In this document: positions 54,202-63,968 of the stretch, in pieces
Layout: each line of letters starts with the position of its first letter
How positions within the stretch are numbered: the stretch's first letter is position 1
From: Bacillus paramycoides
GTDB taxonomy: Bacteria; Bacillota; Bacilli; Bacillales; Bacillaceae_G
NCBI RefSeq assembly: GCF_001884235.1
Contig: NZ_MAOI01000112.1
Coordinates: forward strand, 99,052-163,051
DNA length: 64,000 nt
Direction of reading: 5' to 3'
The notes under the pieces: generated by a model
The model's input: only the letters and a program-made list of their open reading frames with translations
Database searches by the model: none
What the model was told of the DNA's origin: nothing
Program-made: the position numbers and the translations under genes

Positions 54202-54887
54202 TTTATAGTTTCCTTCCACACATATCCTTTACCCCACACTGTCAGGATAAACTGCGGTTCAGATGGATTGCATTCTATCTTTTGACGTAACCGCCTCATA
54301 TTTACATCTACGACTTTCGTCTCACCTACGTAATTAACTCCCCAAATCATATTTAATATTTCATCCCGTGAAACCGGCTTAGAAGCATGGTCCATTAAAT
54401 ATTGTAGTATCATATATTCTGTAGGGGTTAAATCCACTAATTGCCCATCTTTATATAAACTTTCTTCTGTAAGATTTAATGAAAACGGACCAGATGTATG
54501 TATATTTGTTTTTTCTGCATGCACTTCTATTCTTCTTAATAAGGATTGTACACGTGCCGTTAACTCTACTGGACTAAACGGCTTTGCAATATAATCATCC
54601 GCCCCAATTCCTAACCCTTGTACCTTATCCTCATCTTGTACACGTGCGGTTAACATAATAATACCCATTTTTTTATTATTTTCCCGAATAGCTTTACATA
54701 CTTGAAAACCGTCAATCCCTGGTAACATTACGTCAAGTAGTGCAACTTGAACAGTATGTTGACGTAAAATCTCTAATGCTTCTTCCCCTGTATTAGCCTC
54801 TAATACATGAAATCCAGCACGTTTCATATTTAATACAATAAAGCTACGAATTGGTATTTCGTCTTCCAATACTAAAATTGTTGGCAT
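54198..54887 (-). CDS. OmpR/PhoB-family response regulator
   Basis: 229 residues. Receiver with acidic pair E9-D10 (VLEDE), phospho-acceptor Asp in LLDVMLPGIDGF (near 52), Lys in IAKPFSP (near 102); winged helix about 130-226 with VVDVNMRRLRQKIE as the recognition helix. ATG eight bases after GGAGG. Translationally coupled to the kinase. Confidence 0.93.
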   Translation of the reverse strand: MPTILVLEDEIPIRSFIVLNMKRAGFHVLEANTGEEALEILRQHTVQVALLDVMLPGIDGFQVCKAIRENNKKMGIIMLTARVQDEDKVQGLGIGADDYIAKPFSPVELTARVQSLLRRIEVHAEKTNIHTSGPFSLNLTEESLYKDGQLVDLTPTEYMILQYLMDHASKPVSRDEILNMIWGVNYVGETKVVDVNMRRLRQKIECNPSEPQFILTVWGKGYVWKETIK

Positions 54888-54899
54888 AATTCCCACCTC

Positions 54900-56147
54900 C
54901 TACTCTTGTTGATAATCCGCTAGCGGTTTTATATATGCTTTCACTTTTTCAAACTTTGATTGCTTCGGTACTGCATATACGTGAGATGCTGTTTTAACTG
55001 CTGCCTCGTATCCTTTTATTTTGAACCAGTCTCTCCGCTTAAAAATATGGACTTCAAGCCATACTTCATTTGTACTTGCATCCAGAAACTTTTGAACATT
55101 TGATTCCTTTTGCTGATCTGGGATAGTGATTTTTCCCATTAACTCTTCAGGAATTTTCACAAAATATCCTTTTTCTATATTGATATATCGTTCTTCTATA
55201 GGTTTAGTTCCATCTTCACTCCACTGTATGTAACGTTCAAAGAACGGACTATCACCATATGATTTATCTTCCCAACCTTTTGGACGTACAGTACGAACAA
55301 ATTCAATAATGCCGTCTTCATTTACGTCTTTACTTTCCACAACATAATCATTGAATAAATCTTCTTTCCCGTCTATAGGTAATTCCTCATAATGATCCTT
55401 ATCAAATTTCGCTACATATGTTACACCTGAATGAGCCCCAACTCCCGCATCAATTACAACCGCCTTGGACAGTTTGGAAATACATCCAAACTGTATTCTT
55501 TGAATACTATTTATAAATGGGTCAAATGAAACTTCAGAAATAGTCTTAAACTGCTCAATGAACTCAACTGTCAACTTCTCATCTTTTTCATAAGTAACAA
55601 GGCTTATGTCATTAAGGCCATTTCTGTTTAGATCTTCTATAAATAGCTTCGTATAATGCCGATTATAAATCTCCTTCATATCATCATTTTCTTCCGAAAA
55701 AACATACATGACATGATCTAAAGATTCGCGACTTACAGAGATTCCAATTAATAACTCTCTCTTCCCATTCCCTGTAAAATCACCCACTTCAACGATATCT
55801 ACTTCTCCTCCATCAAATTTATGCGTGGACTTTATTTTCCACCCATTTCCGATTTCCTCATATACAGCTAAATATACGCTATGATCTTCATTCGGCAATT
55901 TATAAAATACGATGGCTTCTTTTTTATTATCTTGTTTAAAATCCATTGACCAAATCATTTGTTTATCTTTATTAGACATCGGAGTAAGCAATCGATAATT
56001 AACAGGCAAATCTTTATCTATTTGCTCTTTCAATTCATTTATCCATTTCTCATTTGCAGGAGCCACCATTAAATTTGTCGGAGCTTCAGACATTTTACAT
56101 CCAGTCAATATAAAGATGATTCCCATAATGCCTATCCATTTCTGCAT
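54900..56147 (-). CDS. Lipoprotein upstream of a two-component system
   Basis: 415 residues. Signal MQKWIGIMGIIFILTGC (lipobox LTGC, Cys 17), then a secreted domain rich in beta strand with FTGNGKRELLIGI, DLNRNGLNDISL and DVNEDGIIEF stretches that resemble FG-GAP/calcium-loop-like motifs. First gene of the operon, 12 bp before the response regulator. It probably senses or presents the signal for the kinase; the family is not named. RBS AAGGAAAG. Confidence 0.75.
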   Translation of the reverse strand: MQKWIGIMGIIFILTGCKMSEAPTNLMVAPANEKWINELKEQIDKDLPVNYRLLTPMSNKDKQMIWSMDFKQDNKKEAIVFYKLPNEDHSVYLAVYEEIGNGWKIKSTHKFDGGEVDIVEVGDFTGNGKRELLIGISVSRESLDHVMYVFSEENDDMKEIYNRHYTKLFIEDLNRNGLNDISLVTYEKDEKLTVEFIEQFKTISEVSFDPFINSIQRIQFGCISKLSKAVVIDAGVGAHSGVTYVAKFDKDHYEELPIDGKEDLFNDYVVESKDVNEDGIIEFVRTVRPKGWEDKSYGDSPFFERYIQWSEDGTKPIEERYINIEKGYFVKIPEELMGKITIPDQQKESNVQKFLDASTNEVWLEVHIFKRRDWFKIKGYEAAVKTASHVYAVPKQSKFEKVKAYIKPLADYQQE

Positions 56148-56274
56148 ATGATATCTTTCCTTACTACAGATTTTAAGTATTTCTCTATACTTTTGCTTCT
56201 CCAATATTCTCATACATATGAGTATAATTTTTCTAAAATAAAAAATCGTTACAGAAAAGTTACAAATCCATTTC

Positions 56275-56308
56275 CAAAAAAAAGATTGGCGGAGGCCAAT
56301 CTTTTTTT
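56275..56308 (-). terminator. Terminator after LCP gene
   Basis: AAAGATTGG / CCAATCTTT around a six-base loop, then T residues. Confidence 0.88.
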
Positions 56309-56309
56309 A

Positions 56310-57311
56310 CTATTCATTTCGAACTGATTTTGGTGTTACACCTAAATGTTCATTTAATTTATTTGAAATATCTTTTACATTTTTTTCGTTTGGAATGTAA
56401 TAATAAATACCACCAATACGTTTATCTGTTCCTTCTATTTGCATCTTTTCCATTTGCAGATCCGATCCTGCCATATTTTTCGTAATAGCAAGCATATCAT
56501 CAAATGTTAAATTTGTTTTCATATTTTTATCAATTGCATCAAGTAAAGAGCCCATTTTGCTAATCGATTGAACAGACATTGCTTTTTTCGCAATTGCTTC
56601 AATTACAAGTTGTTGCCTTTGACCACGCATTGCATCACTGTCAATTTTACGCGTTCTTGCAAGTGCAAGTGCTTGCTCTCCATTTAAATGTTGGAAACCT
56701 TTTTCTAAATGAATCATACCTGCTTGGTCTTTACTATCTTGTTCTGTGAAAGTAACCGGTACATCAATATCAATACCACCAAGTGAATCTACAATTTGTA
56801 CAAATGACTCGAAGTTAAACTTCACATAATAATCAACTGGAACATTTAAAAATCGTTCCACTGTATCTCGTGTACTTTCAACACCACCAAATACATGTGC
56901 GTGTGTAATTTTATCTAATTTCTTTCTAGATGGAATGTAAACGCGTGAATCACGCGGAATACTTACTAATTTAACTGACTTATCATTTTTATTAATTGTC
57001 GCTAATAAAAGTGCATCTGTCCGAACCGCTTCGCCATATTGGCTTTTTCTCATTTCACTTCCGTCTACACCCATAATTAAAATTGAAATATTATCCTTTA
57101 AAGGTTCAACTTCTTTATCCCGTTTTGATGACTTATCAATTTTTGCATATGCATCACTTACAACAGCTTTTGCTTTGTTATATATAAACGATCCATATCC
57201 TACTCCTCCAAAAATAAGTAGGAAAAATGGAATTAAAATGAACCATTTTATAGACTTTCTTTTAGAACGTTTTTTACTGCTTCTCGTGTTTTGTTCTAAT
57301 TCAGAGCTCAT
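56310..57311 (-). CDS. LytR-CpsA-Psr (LCP) family cell-wall glycopolymer ligase
   Basis: 333 residues. Cytosolic basic stretch (KKRSKRKSIK), one membrane helix (about 24-45), then the LCP domain: DNISILIMGVDGSE (near 77), RTDALLLATINKNDKSVKLVSIPRDSRVYIP (near 97-127), VDYYVKFNFESFVQIVDSLGGIDIDVP, and ALARTRKIDSDAMRGQRQQLVIEAI (about 211-235, the substrate Arg pair). It transfers teichoic acids or polysaccharides to peptidoglycan outside the membrane. One of several paralogues. The second ATG, seven bases after AGGAG, is preferred. Confidence 0.92.
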   Translation of the reverse strand: MSSELEQNTRSSKKRSKRKSIKWFILIPFFLLIFGGVGYGSFIYNKAKAVVSDAYAKIDKSSKRDKEVEPLKDNISILIMGVDGSEMRKSQYGEAVRTDALLLATINKNDKSVKLVSIPRDSRVYIPSRKKLDKITHAHVFGGVESTRDTVERFLNVPVDYYVKFNFESFVQIVDSLGGIDIDVPVTFTEQDSKDQAGMIHLEKGFQHLNGEQALALARTRKIDSDAMRGQRQQLVIEAIAKKAMSVQSISKMGSLLDAIDKNMKTNLTFDDMLAITKNMAGSDLQMEKMQIEGTDKRIGGIYYYIPNEKNVKDISNKLNEHLGVTPKSVRNE

Positions 57312-57522
57312 GTTCATTCTCCTCTCTTTCTCTTTTCCTAGTATAATGTATGTCTAGTAATCTTCATATTGAATTTCCTTTCAATCACCTTACATTTTTG
57401 TAAGGTTACATCATGAATCCAATATGTATTCCATTTCACATTATACTCTCGTGCTTATTTTTGGCAAGTCACCATTTACCAACTTCAAAAATTTAACACT
57501 TCTAAACATTCTGATTTACAGA

Positions 57523-57663
57523 TTTACCATCCTGTTATTTGTGAATATAAGACTTCAACCTCAAAATTCAGTAAGTATGCAGAGGCAAGTTTCCTTTAAA
57601 ATCCCGATTGGTTCACCTAATAATGAGTAGGGAATGCCCCCACTCATTAAAGCTTCACTTTAT
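57523..57663 (+). repeat. bcr1 repeat, diverged copy
   Basis: Starts TTTAC-CATCCTGTTATTTGTG, has CCCGATTGGTTCACCTAATA and ends ACTCATTAAAGCTTCAC-TTTAT; the inner stem has decayed. The final TTTAT overlaps the stop codon of the GH129-like gene. The rest of 57312-57522 holds a short hairpin (57387-57406) and the LCP promoter region. Confidence 0.78.
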
Positions 57664-59966
57664 TGACTCTCATTTGGTGTATACATTATTTGCTTCCCGT
57701 TATTATAAATTAAAGCTGAATTTGCTTTAATTTTCGTTTTTTCTATTTCCACATCGTCATTCGAGAAATTCACAATGATTTTAATATCTTTTCCATATGA
57801 AGCAGATTGTACTAGCTTATCTTCTGACAGATATGCAAAGTTCGTCATTTCTTCTTTTACTGCCTTTTCATGAACTTCATCCCAAACTTTCAGATGCTGT
57901 GTAATTTCTTTTTTATGCTTATTCCACTCTACTTCATCTAAATGGTACAACGGAGGAACATTATACAATAACTCATATAACATACGATTTCCAACTTCAT
58001 CTTTCACCTTCAAACTTCCCCATTCCCAGTGGTGCGTTGTAATAACGGAATTGTTGTATACTAATTTATATAATGGTACCGAATATACTGGATTTAAATA
58101 CACTTGTTTATATTCTTCTTTCAACGGTACTTGTTTTGCATATTTTTCAGGAACATTTTGATTTGGTGACCAATATCCACCTACATAATACGGGCTTGTT
58201 TTGTTTTTCCTCATATCTTCATCGTCCCATTTAATAACTGGCGTTTCAATTCCATGAGCAAATGCAATCGTACTACTTGCAAAATCATTTCCGCCCTCAG
58301 AGCCAACTACCATACCTTTTTCTTGCGCAATATAATCCATTCGTTTTAATCTTGCTTTTAAATCTTGTTCTTGTGTCGTTATATGTTTCGTTGCATAGTC
58401 ATCATAAATTTCACCCGTTGCATCACAATCAATAAACCATGAATTATACTTAGGTCCATTTTGTAATATATCGTTCATTCGTTCTTTTACACTAGGAAGT
58501 GCTAATGTCGGATTTAATTTTCGGCCTCTCCCTAAAAACCCTTGCACCTTCTCTCCATTTTTCTTCGTTACGGTTGCTTCTTCATATAACGATGGATCAT
58601 TAAAGGAAGCTGTGTTCCAATTTTTATCACCTTTTTCGTGAATGGAATGGTAAGAATCATACGGACCAACTAAATATCCCATTTTCTTAGCTTCTGTAAC
58701 GAAATTAGGTTGCATAAATCCTTGTTCCCAGTTCGGCAAACCAATCCACGCTTTGTCTATCCCTGCTTCTTTCATTTCCTTTAAGATATCTGTTCCATCT
58801 GCAGAACCCCATTTACTCACCTCTTCAACTGCATCACCGAGTCCTGACTTTAATAAATGCTTATTTAAGCTATACAACTCCGTCTTCGCTAAGTGATCTA
58901 CGCCTTTCTTTAATAGTGCACTAGCTTCCTGATCAACTTTCGGGAAAATATCCTCTTTATAAAATTCCTTCATTGATAATACTTCGTTTACATAACGCAA
59001 AATAACATTTTTTTGATACTTATCGATGAAATCTTGTTTACTTACTTGCTCAAATACATTCAGTTCTCCAGATTCTGAACTATTCTTTTGAATGAGTTCT
59101 TTTATATGGCTAAACAGTGGGCTATTTATTTGCTCCCTTAGCTTTGGCCAATTTACGTTACTTTCTGATAAACCATTTTGATTCCAAAAATAAAAATGAC
59201 CTGCACCGTAAAGTTTTTCTATCTCTTTATTTTTTCTAGCCTTTTCTTGTAATGTTTTAAATTCACCTTTTTCAACGATATTGTTCTTATATAGTTTGGC
59301 GATACTTACTGCATCATTATTTGTAACATATAACTGAAATCCATATGTTTTATTTTTATTTATACTCGGGAATTCATGTGTAAAATCAAATCCTATTTTC
59401 GGATCTGAATGAAATTTCAATTCATTATTAAACATATTGTTCGCAATATATACAATCGAATATTTCGAACAATTTAATGCGAAAAACTTCATGGAAAATG
59501 ATTCAGCAAATGAATATGCATCATCCTTCAAAAACTTCTTCCAATTCTCATCATTACTTGGAATTTGCTTACCTTCCCATAACGGAAGTGTATAATTTTC
59601 AGCTTGTACTTTCGGCCATGTAAAACTTTCTGCACCAGTCGATTCCACTTCAATATTTAAGTGGTCTTTTTTCTTTTCTAAGTTTACTTTTACTTTTTGA
59701 TCTGGATATTCCCATGATGTGCGATCCTTGTCTTTTTTTAAATTCGACACCTTCATTTTCGGTAACGGTTGTGATGCCTCTTCCTTTACACCATCATGCT
59801 CTACAGTTAACGTGAAAGTCTCTGGATTTACATCATAAGTAAAATCTTTATACGTCGCTTTCTTTATTTTAGACTCTTGTAAAGCATCATTACCATTTAC
59901 ATCACACCCGACTAAAGTCGAAAATGACATTGTTGTAAGAAGACATATTGCTATCATTTTTTTCAT
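57660..59966 (-). CDS. GH129/GH101-related glycoside hydrolase lipoprotein
   Basis: 768 residues. Lipoprotein signal with lipobox LVGC (Cys 22). An N-terminal beta domain is followed by a TIM-barrel with IGLPNWEQGF, GYLVGPYDSYHSI, WFIDCDATGEIYDDY (candidate nucleophile Asp near 523-525) and GSEGGNDFA (candidate acid/base Glu near 565), the pattern of GH101-related GH129 enzymes, alpha-N-acetylgalactosaminidases. That family is rare and usually targets mucin or glycoprotein O-glycans, so a surface-anchored version here could act on host or environmental glycans, or on cell-wall GalNAc. The stop codon lies at the edge of a bcr1 repeat. RBS GGAGGTG. Confidence 0.75.
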   Translation of the reverse strand: MKKMIAICLLTTMSFSTLVGCDVNGNDALQESKIKKATYKDFTYDVNPETFTLTVEHDGVKEEASQPLPKMKVSNLKKDKDRTSWEYPDQKVKVNLEKKKDHLNIEVESTGAESFTWPKVQAENYTLPLWEGKQIPSNDENWKKFLKDDAYSFAESFSMKFFALNCSKYSIVYIANNMFNNELKFHSDPKIGFDFTHEFPSINKNKTYGFQLYVTNNDAVSIAKLYKNNIVEKGEFKTLQEKARKNKEIEKLYGAGHFYFWNQNGLSESNVNWPKLREQINSPLFSHIKELIQKNSSESGELNVFEQVSKQDFIDKYQKNVILRYVNEVLSMKEFYKEDIFPKVDQEASALLKKGVDHLAKTELYSLNKHLLKSGLGDAVEEVSKWGSADGTDILKEMKEAGIDKAWIGLPNWEQGFMQPNFVTEAKKMGYLVGPYDSYHSIHEKGDKNWNTASFNDPSLYEEATVTKKNGEKVQGFLGRGRKLNPTLALPSVKERMNDILQNGPKYNSWFIDCDATGEIYDDYATKHITTQEQDLKARLKRMDYIAQEKGMVVGSEGGNDFASSTIAFAHGIETPVIKWDDEDMRKNKTSPYYVGGYWSPNQNVPEKYAKQVPLKEEYKQVYLNPVYSVPLYKLVYNNSVITTHHWEWGSLKVKDEVGNRMLYELLYNVPPLYHLDEVEWNKHKKEITQHLKVWDEVHEKAVKEEMTNFAYLSEDKLVQSASYGKDIKIIVNFSNDDVEIEKTKIKANSALIYNNGKQIMYTPNESQ

Positions 59967-60025
59967 CTTCTGCACCTCCACCACTGAATATACAGGGGTT
60001 TTGTTACAGGAATGTGGCAAAAAAT

Positions 60026-60056
60026 AATAGAGCTAGCATAATGCTAGCTCTATTCG
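60026..60056. other. Perfect hairpin upstream of GH129-like gene
   Basis: AATAGAGCTAGCAT / ATGCTAGCTCTATT is an inverted repeat without a T tail; possibly an mRNA leader hairpin or operator. It lies 60 bp upstream of the start codon. Confidence 0.5.
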
Positions 60057-60109
60057 GAATATGAAAAATAAATTCATGAACAAATCTATTCTGCTTTAAA
60101 GAAGATATG

Positions 60110-60182
60110 TAATACAATAAGACTTTAATCCATGCCTTTTCGCACTAACTAATTATTAGTCCAAACGAATCAAAGTTTTAAC
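60110..60182 (-). repeat. Possible decayed bcr1 copy
   Basis: AATAAGACTTTAATCCATG, then AATTATTAGTCC and AACGAATCAAAG line up in order with the reverse bcr1 blocks, but with many changes and no clear right end. Confidence 0.4.
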
Positions 60183-60191
60183 AAGCATTCT

Positions 60192-60404
60192 TTACCTGAA
60201 AAAGTAACTGTATATAATATATCCTAAAACTAGCACTAAAATTAATATTCCTGTACCTTTCCAATTCATACCACCTACCATATCAACGTGGTTACCTGTT
60301 TCCGCTCTATTGAGCCCATCATTCAAAGAACCGGTAGGATTATTTTTCAATTCACTTTGTCTCATACGTTCTCTTTTTTCTTCTGGTGACTCTTTTGAAC
60401 TCAT
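60192..60404 (-). CDS. Small membrane-anchored protein (DUF6366-like)
   Basis: 70 residues: charged N-terminus with PEEKRERMRQSELKNNPTGSL, then GGMNWKGTGILILVLVLGYIIYSYFF as a C-terminal membrane helix. It fits the DUF6366-type Bacillus proteins, from memory. The ATG follows GGAGGTGAT; the frame opens 12 codons earlier. Function unknown. Confidence 0.68.
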   Translation of the reverse strand: MSSKESPEEKRERMRQSELKNNPTGSLNDGLNRAETGNHVDMVGGMNWKGTGILILVLVLGYIIYSYFFR

Positions 60405-60530
60405 ATAATCACCTCCAAAATTAATACGCCCTTTACTCAACTATACAAAATTAAAATTCATTTTATATTCTCTTTCTAAAATATTATTTCTTTGAAAAAA
60501 TTCCGATTAAAAATGTATTCCCCATAACGT

Positions 60531-60560
60531 AAAGAAAGCTAGCGATGCTAGCTTTCTTTA
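60531..60560 (-). terminator. Terminator after thrB
   Basis: AAAGAAAGCTAGC / GCTAGCTTTCTTT around a three-base loop; it overlaps the thrB stop codon. Confidence 0.8.
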
Positions 60561-61451
60561 TAATCCAATATGTTCTTCCTTATTTACAGTAACCCCTTTA
60601 TGATCGATTTCAAGCTCACATACTTTCATTGCTATAAATACTCTCGCTAATTGCTCAGCAATTTCTTGCCGCTTCTCATATGGAGTTAATATAAAAATGG
60701 ATGGTCCCGCGCCACTAAGTGCTGTACCATATGCCCCAAACTCTTTTGCACATTTACGAATAGATGGTAATAACGGTATAAGTTCTAAACGATACGGCTC
60801 GTGAAAATGATCTCTCTCCATCATCTCACCTACAACTTCCCACTTCTTTTGACATAATGCAGCTACTAACACATTGCTAATTGCACTAGCTTTAACAGCC
60901 TCATGAAAAGGAAACATCTTTGGTAATACAGATCGACTTTCATCCGTATTTAGCTCTTCATTTGGAATAAGAGAAATTACGCCTAACTCCTTACTTTCAA
61001 TCCTCACGACCGAAACATTCTTTCCGTCCAGTGCTCCAATTACAGTCCCGCCTAAAATAGAAGCAGCAACATTATCTGGATGTCCTTCAAAATTTGTAGC
61101 AATTTGAACTTTTTGATCAGTTGTTAAATGTAAATTTCCAAGTTGATTCGCAAGCTCTATTCCTGCTACAATCGCTGACGCGCTGCTTCCTAGCCCTCTT
61201 GTCAACGGAATATTACTAGTAACTTCTATTATATGGGGTGATAAAGAAGGACATACTTTACATGCCGTACTAACAATTAAATTTTTATCGTCTGTTGGAA
61301 TTGAATCGTCAAAAGAATGTACTACTTGCCACTTATCGGCTTCTCCTTTTACACTCACTTCTAAATATAATGACAATGCTATTCCTACTGAATCAAATCC
61401 AGGTCCAACATTCGCTGTGCTAGCAGGAACACGAACTCTTAATGGTATCAC
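60558..61451 (-). CDS. thrB: Homoserine kinase
   Basis: 297 residues of the GHMP kinase fold. N-terminal [25 protein letters not shown] (about 5-29), ATP loop [21 protein letters not shown] (about 82-102), C-terminal [19 protein letters not shown] (near 243-261). Phosphorylates homoserine for threonine synthesis. Last gene of hom-thrC-thrB, overlapping thrC by four bases, so translationally coupled. Confidence 0.96.
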   Translation of the reverse strand: MIPLRVRVPASTANVGPGFDSVGIALSLYLEVSVKGEADKWQVVHSFDDSIPTDDKNLIVSTACKVCPSLSPHIIEVTSNIPLTRGLGSSASAIVAGIELANQLGNLHLTTDQKVQIATNFEGHPDNVAASILGGTVIGALDGKNVSVVRIESKELGVISLIPNEELNTDESRSVLPKMFPFHEAVKASAISNVLVAALCQKKWEVVGEMMERDHFHEPYRLELIPLLPSIRKCAKEFGAYGTALSGAGPSIFILTPYEKRQEIAEQLARVFIAMKVCELEIDHKGVTVNKEEHIGL

Positions 61452-62506
61452 GACATAATCACCCCTTTAATATGATCTTTAATTTGTTCTATATCATTTG
61501 AAACACTTGCAATGTCTAATTTATTAGAAGAAATTGCGATATCAGGATCTTTCAAACCGTTTCCAGTTAAAACTGCAACAACTGTCTCTCCCTTTTTGAT
61601 TTTTCCAGATTGAACATGTTTAATTACGCCCGCTAATGAAGCATTTGATCCTGGCTCTGCAAAAACTCCTTCAGTTTTTGCTAACAATCTATACGCATTT
61701 AAAATCTCCTCATCTGATACCATATCTATTTCACCATTAGACTGCTCAGCAGCCTCTACTGCATACGACCAACTTGCTGGGTTACCGATGCGAATCGCTG
61801 TTGCAATCGTTTCAGGTTCCTCAATTACATGTCCCTTTACAATTGCCGCTGCTCCTTCCGCTTCAAAACCGTGAATTCTTGGCTTCTTATAGCCTTTTTC
61901 TTTCTCATATTCACAGAACCCTTTCCAATATGCTGTAATATTCCCAGCATTCCCAACAGGAATAGCTAAAACATCTGGTGCGCTTTGCAACTGGTCACAA
62001 ATTTCAAATGCCGCTGTTTTTTGTCCTTCAATTCGATAAGGATTCACTGAGTTTACTAATGTAATCGGCTCTTCTGCTGCAATATTTCTTACAGCCCGAA
62101 GTGCATCATCAAAGTTTCCTTCTATTGAAATGATCTCCGCCCCATAAGCGACTGCTTGCGCTAATTTTCCATGCGCAATTTTCCCTTCTGGTATTACGAT
62201 AATACATTTCATCCCGAGGCGTGCCGCATAAGCTGCAGCCGATGCCGATGTATTACCTGTTGATGCACAAATAATTGCCTCTGAACCTTCTTCTTTCGCC
62301 TTAGCAACGGCCATTACCATACCACGGTCTTTAAAAGAACCTGTTGGGTTTGCTCCTTCATATTTTCCGTATAACTGAATCCCTAATTGCTTCGATATAT
62401 TTAATAATGGAATAAGGGGTGTATTCCCTTCCATTAAACTGACATCAGGTGTGTTTTCATTCACTGGTAAATAAGAAACATACTGTTTTAATAGACCTTT
62501 ATACAT
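61448..62506 (-). CDS. thrC: Threonine synthase
   Basis: 352 residues, PLP fold type II. PLP Lys K59 in TGSFKDRGM (56-63), [17 protein letters not shown], the phosphate loop [13 protein letters not shown] (near 188) and [13 protein letters not shown]. Converts O-phosphohomoserine to threonine. ATG follows GGAGG in the end of hom, whose reading frame it overlaps by eight bases. Coupled to hom and thrB. Confidence 0.96.
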   Translation of the reverse strand: MYKGLLKQYVSYLPVNENTPDVSLMEGNTPLIPLLNISKQLGIQLYGKYEGANPTGSFKDRGMVMAVAKAKEEGSEAIICASTGNTSASAAAYAARLGMKCIIVIPEGKIAHGKLAQAVAYGAEIISIEGNFDDALRAVRNIAAEEPITLVNSVNPYRIEGQKTAAFEICDQLQSAPDVLAIPVGNAGNITAYWKGFCEYEKEKGYKKPRIHGFEAEGAAAIVKGHVIEEPETIATAIRIGNPASWSYAVEAAEQSNGEIDMVSDEEILNAYRLLAKTEGVFAEPGSNASLAGVIKHVQSGKIKKGETVVAVLTGNGLKDPDIAISSNKLDIASVSNDIEQIKDHIKGVIMS

Positions 62507-63794
62507 ATTGTTTTTCCTCCTCAATAATGTAGTAACTGTTTATTTCACTTGCGACATCTTCTATCGCTCCTAAAACTCGTTCGAATTGATATTTTGAAGT
62601 TTGATGTGTCACAACAACGACCTCTGCAAGTTCACGATTCAAAGGTAATTGAATGACCTCTTTTAAACTCACAGAATAATTAACGAAACATTCTGTTACT
62701 TTTTGTAACATTCCAGGCTCATCTCGTAATGAAATGCGTAAAAAATATTTCGAAACTACTTCTTCATCTCCTTGTAATTCATATGGCTCTGGTTCTTTTA
62801 ACGCACTTTTGTTTTTCGGAACTTGATTCATATTTTTAACGATTGAAATAATATCACTTACTACAGCAGAACCAGTTGGTAACTTCCCAGCTCCTGGTCC
62901 GTAAAACATCACTTCCCCAACCGCTTGACCGTGAACATACACCGCATTGAATTCGTTATTTACATTCGATAATGGATGATGACTTGGCAATAAAGTTGGT
63001 TCTACGCTTAAATGAATGGATGATCCTTGTTTCTCCGCTTTACCAATTAATTTCATAGTAAATCCTAACTTTTCGGCCATTTCTAAATCTTCTTTTTCGA
63101 CCTTTCGAATACCTCTAACTTGAACATCATCTAAAGAAACATTCATCGAAAAACCTAAGTTAGCAAGAATCGCTACCTTTCTCGCAGCATCTAGTCCATC
63201 TACATCTGCTGTTGGATCAGATTCTGCGAAACCCAATTTCTGCGCCTCCTGTAAAGCCTCTTCATACGACCATCCATTTTGACTCATCTTTGTTAACATA
63301 TAATTTGTTGTTCCATTTACGATTCCCATTATTTTTTCAATTTGATCTGAAGCTAGCCCGTCTGCTAATCCTCTTAATATTGGAATTCCACCTGCTACAC
63401 TTGCTTCATAAAACAAATCGCAATTATTTTCATTTGCTAATTGTAGAAGCTCAGCCCCATATACAGCCATTAAATCTTTATTTGCAGTTACAACATGTTT
63501 TTTACTTTGCAAAGCCTTCATAATATGCTGTTTCGCTTCTTCAATTCCGCCCATTACCTCTACTACAATATCAATATTTGAATCATTTAGAACTTCATCC
63601 ACATTACTCGTTACTACGATTCCCTCAATACAAACATCACGTTCTTTTTCTAAATCACGCACAACGACTGCCTTTACCTTTACTTCACACCCTGTATCAA
63701 GAGCGATTTTTTGATAATGTTCTTTCAAAATATGGACAACACCACTTCCGACAGTACCTAACCCTAATACCCCAACATTAATAACATTATTCAT
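62499..63794 (-). CDS. hom: Homoserine dehydrogenase
   Basis: 431 residues. NAD(P)-binding [10 protein letters not shown] (11-20), catalytic core [12 protein letters not shown] and [18 protein letters not shown] (near 130), [16 protein letters not shown], and [22 protein letters not shown] (near 190). A C-terminal ACT domain ([28 protein letters not shown], about 350-380) suggests feedback by threonine. RBS AGGAGGAG. First gene of the operon, behind the 27-codon frame and the T-box leader. Confidence 0.96.
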   Translation of the reverse strand: MNNVINVGVLGLGTVGSGVVHILKEHYQKIALDTGCEVKVKAVVVRDLEKERDVCIEGIVVTSNVDEVLNDSNIDIVVEVMGGIEEAKQHIMKALQSKKHVVTANKDLMAVYGAELLQLANENNCDLFYEASVAGGIPILRGLADGLASDQIEKIMGIVNGTTNYMLTKMSQNGWSYEEALQEAQKLGFAESDPTADVDGLDAARKVAILANLGFSMNVSLDDVQVRGIRKVEKEDLEMAEKLGFTMKLIGKAEKQGSSIHLSVEPTLLPSHHPLSNVNNEFNAVYVHGQAVGEVMFYGPGAGKLPTGSAVVSDIISIVKNMNQVPKNKSALKEPEPYELQGDEEVVSKYFLRISLRDEPGMLQKVTECFVNYSVSLKEVIQLPLNRELAEVVVVTHQTSKYQFERVLGAIEDVASEINSYYIIEEEKQYV

Positions 63795-63816
63795 CTTCTA
63801 ATCTCCTCCTAGAATT

Positions 63817-63900
63817 TTATTTTTCACCTCTATCAATCACCTTGCTCTGCCATTTTTTCATACAGGTGGTGGTTATTTCCGTACGTACTAATCGTTTCAT
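63817..63900 (-). CDS. Candidate Thr-rich leader peptide upstream of hom
   Basis: 27 residues starting MKRLVRTEITTTC and ending QSKVIDRGEK. A ribosome site GGGAGGTG lies five to six bases upstream of its ATG, as good as that of hom. Four of the first twelve residues are Thr (one ACG, then ACC ACC ACC after Ile). Its stop is 22 bp before the hom start, and it lies after the T-box terminator, so it is made only when the terminator is read through. Its start recalls the E. coli thrL leader (MKRISTT). Function as leader is inferred; a coding role is not shown. Confidence 0.55.
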   Translation of the reverse strand: MKRLVRTEITTTCMKKWQSKVIDRGEK

Positions 63901-63926
63901 GTTACAGCACCTCCCTTCAAAGTAAT

Positions 63927-63968
63927 AAAAAAACACACTCATCCCTAGTAAAGGGACGAATGTGTTTT
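63927..63968 (-). terminator. T-box terminator hairpin
   Basis: Minus-strand AAACACATTCGTCCCT / AGGGATGAGTGTGTTT around TTACT, followed by T residues. It is the attenuator that the T-box antiterminator competes with. Confidence 0.9.

Noticed and set aside
57387-57406. ACCTTAC / GTAAGGT hairpin in the LCP upstream region
   Set aside because: Short and without T tail or known regulator consensus; could be chance.
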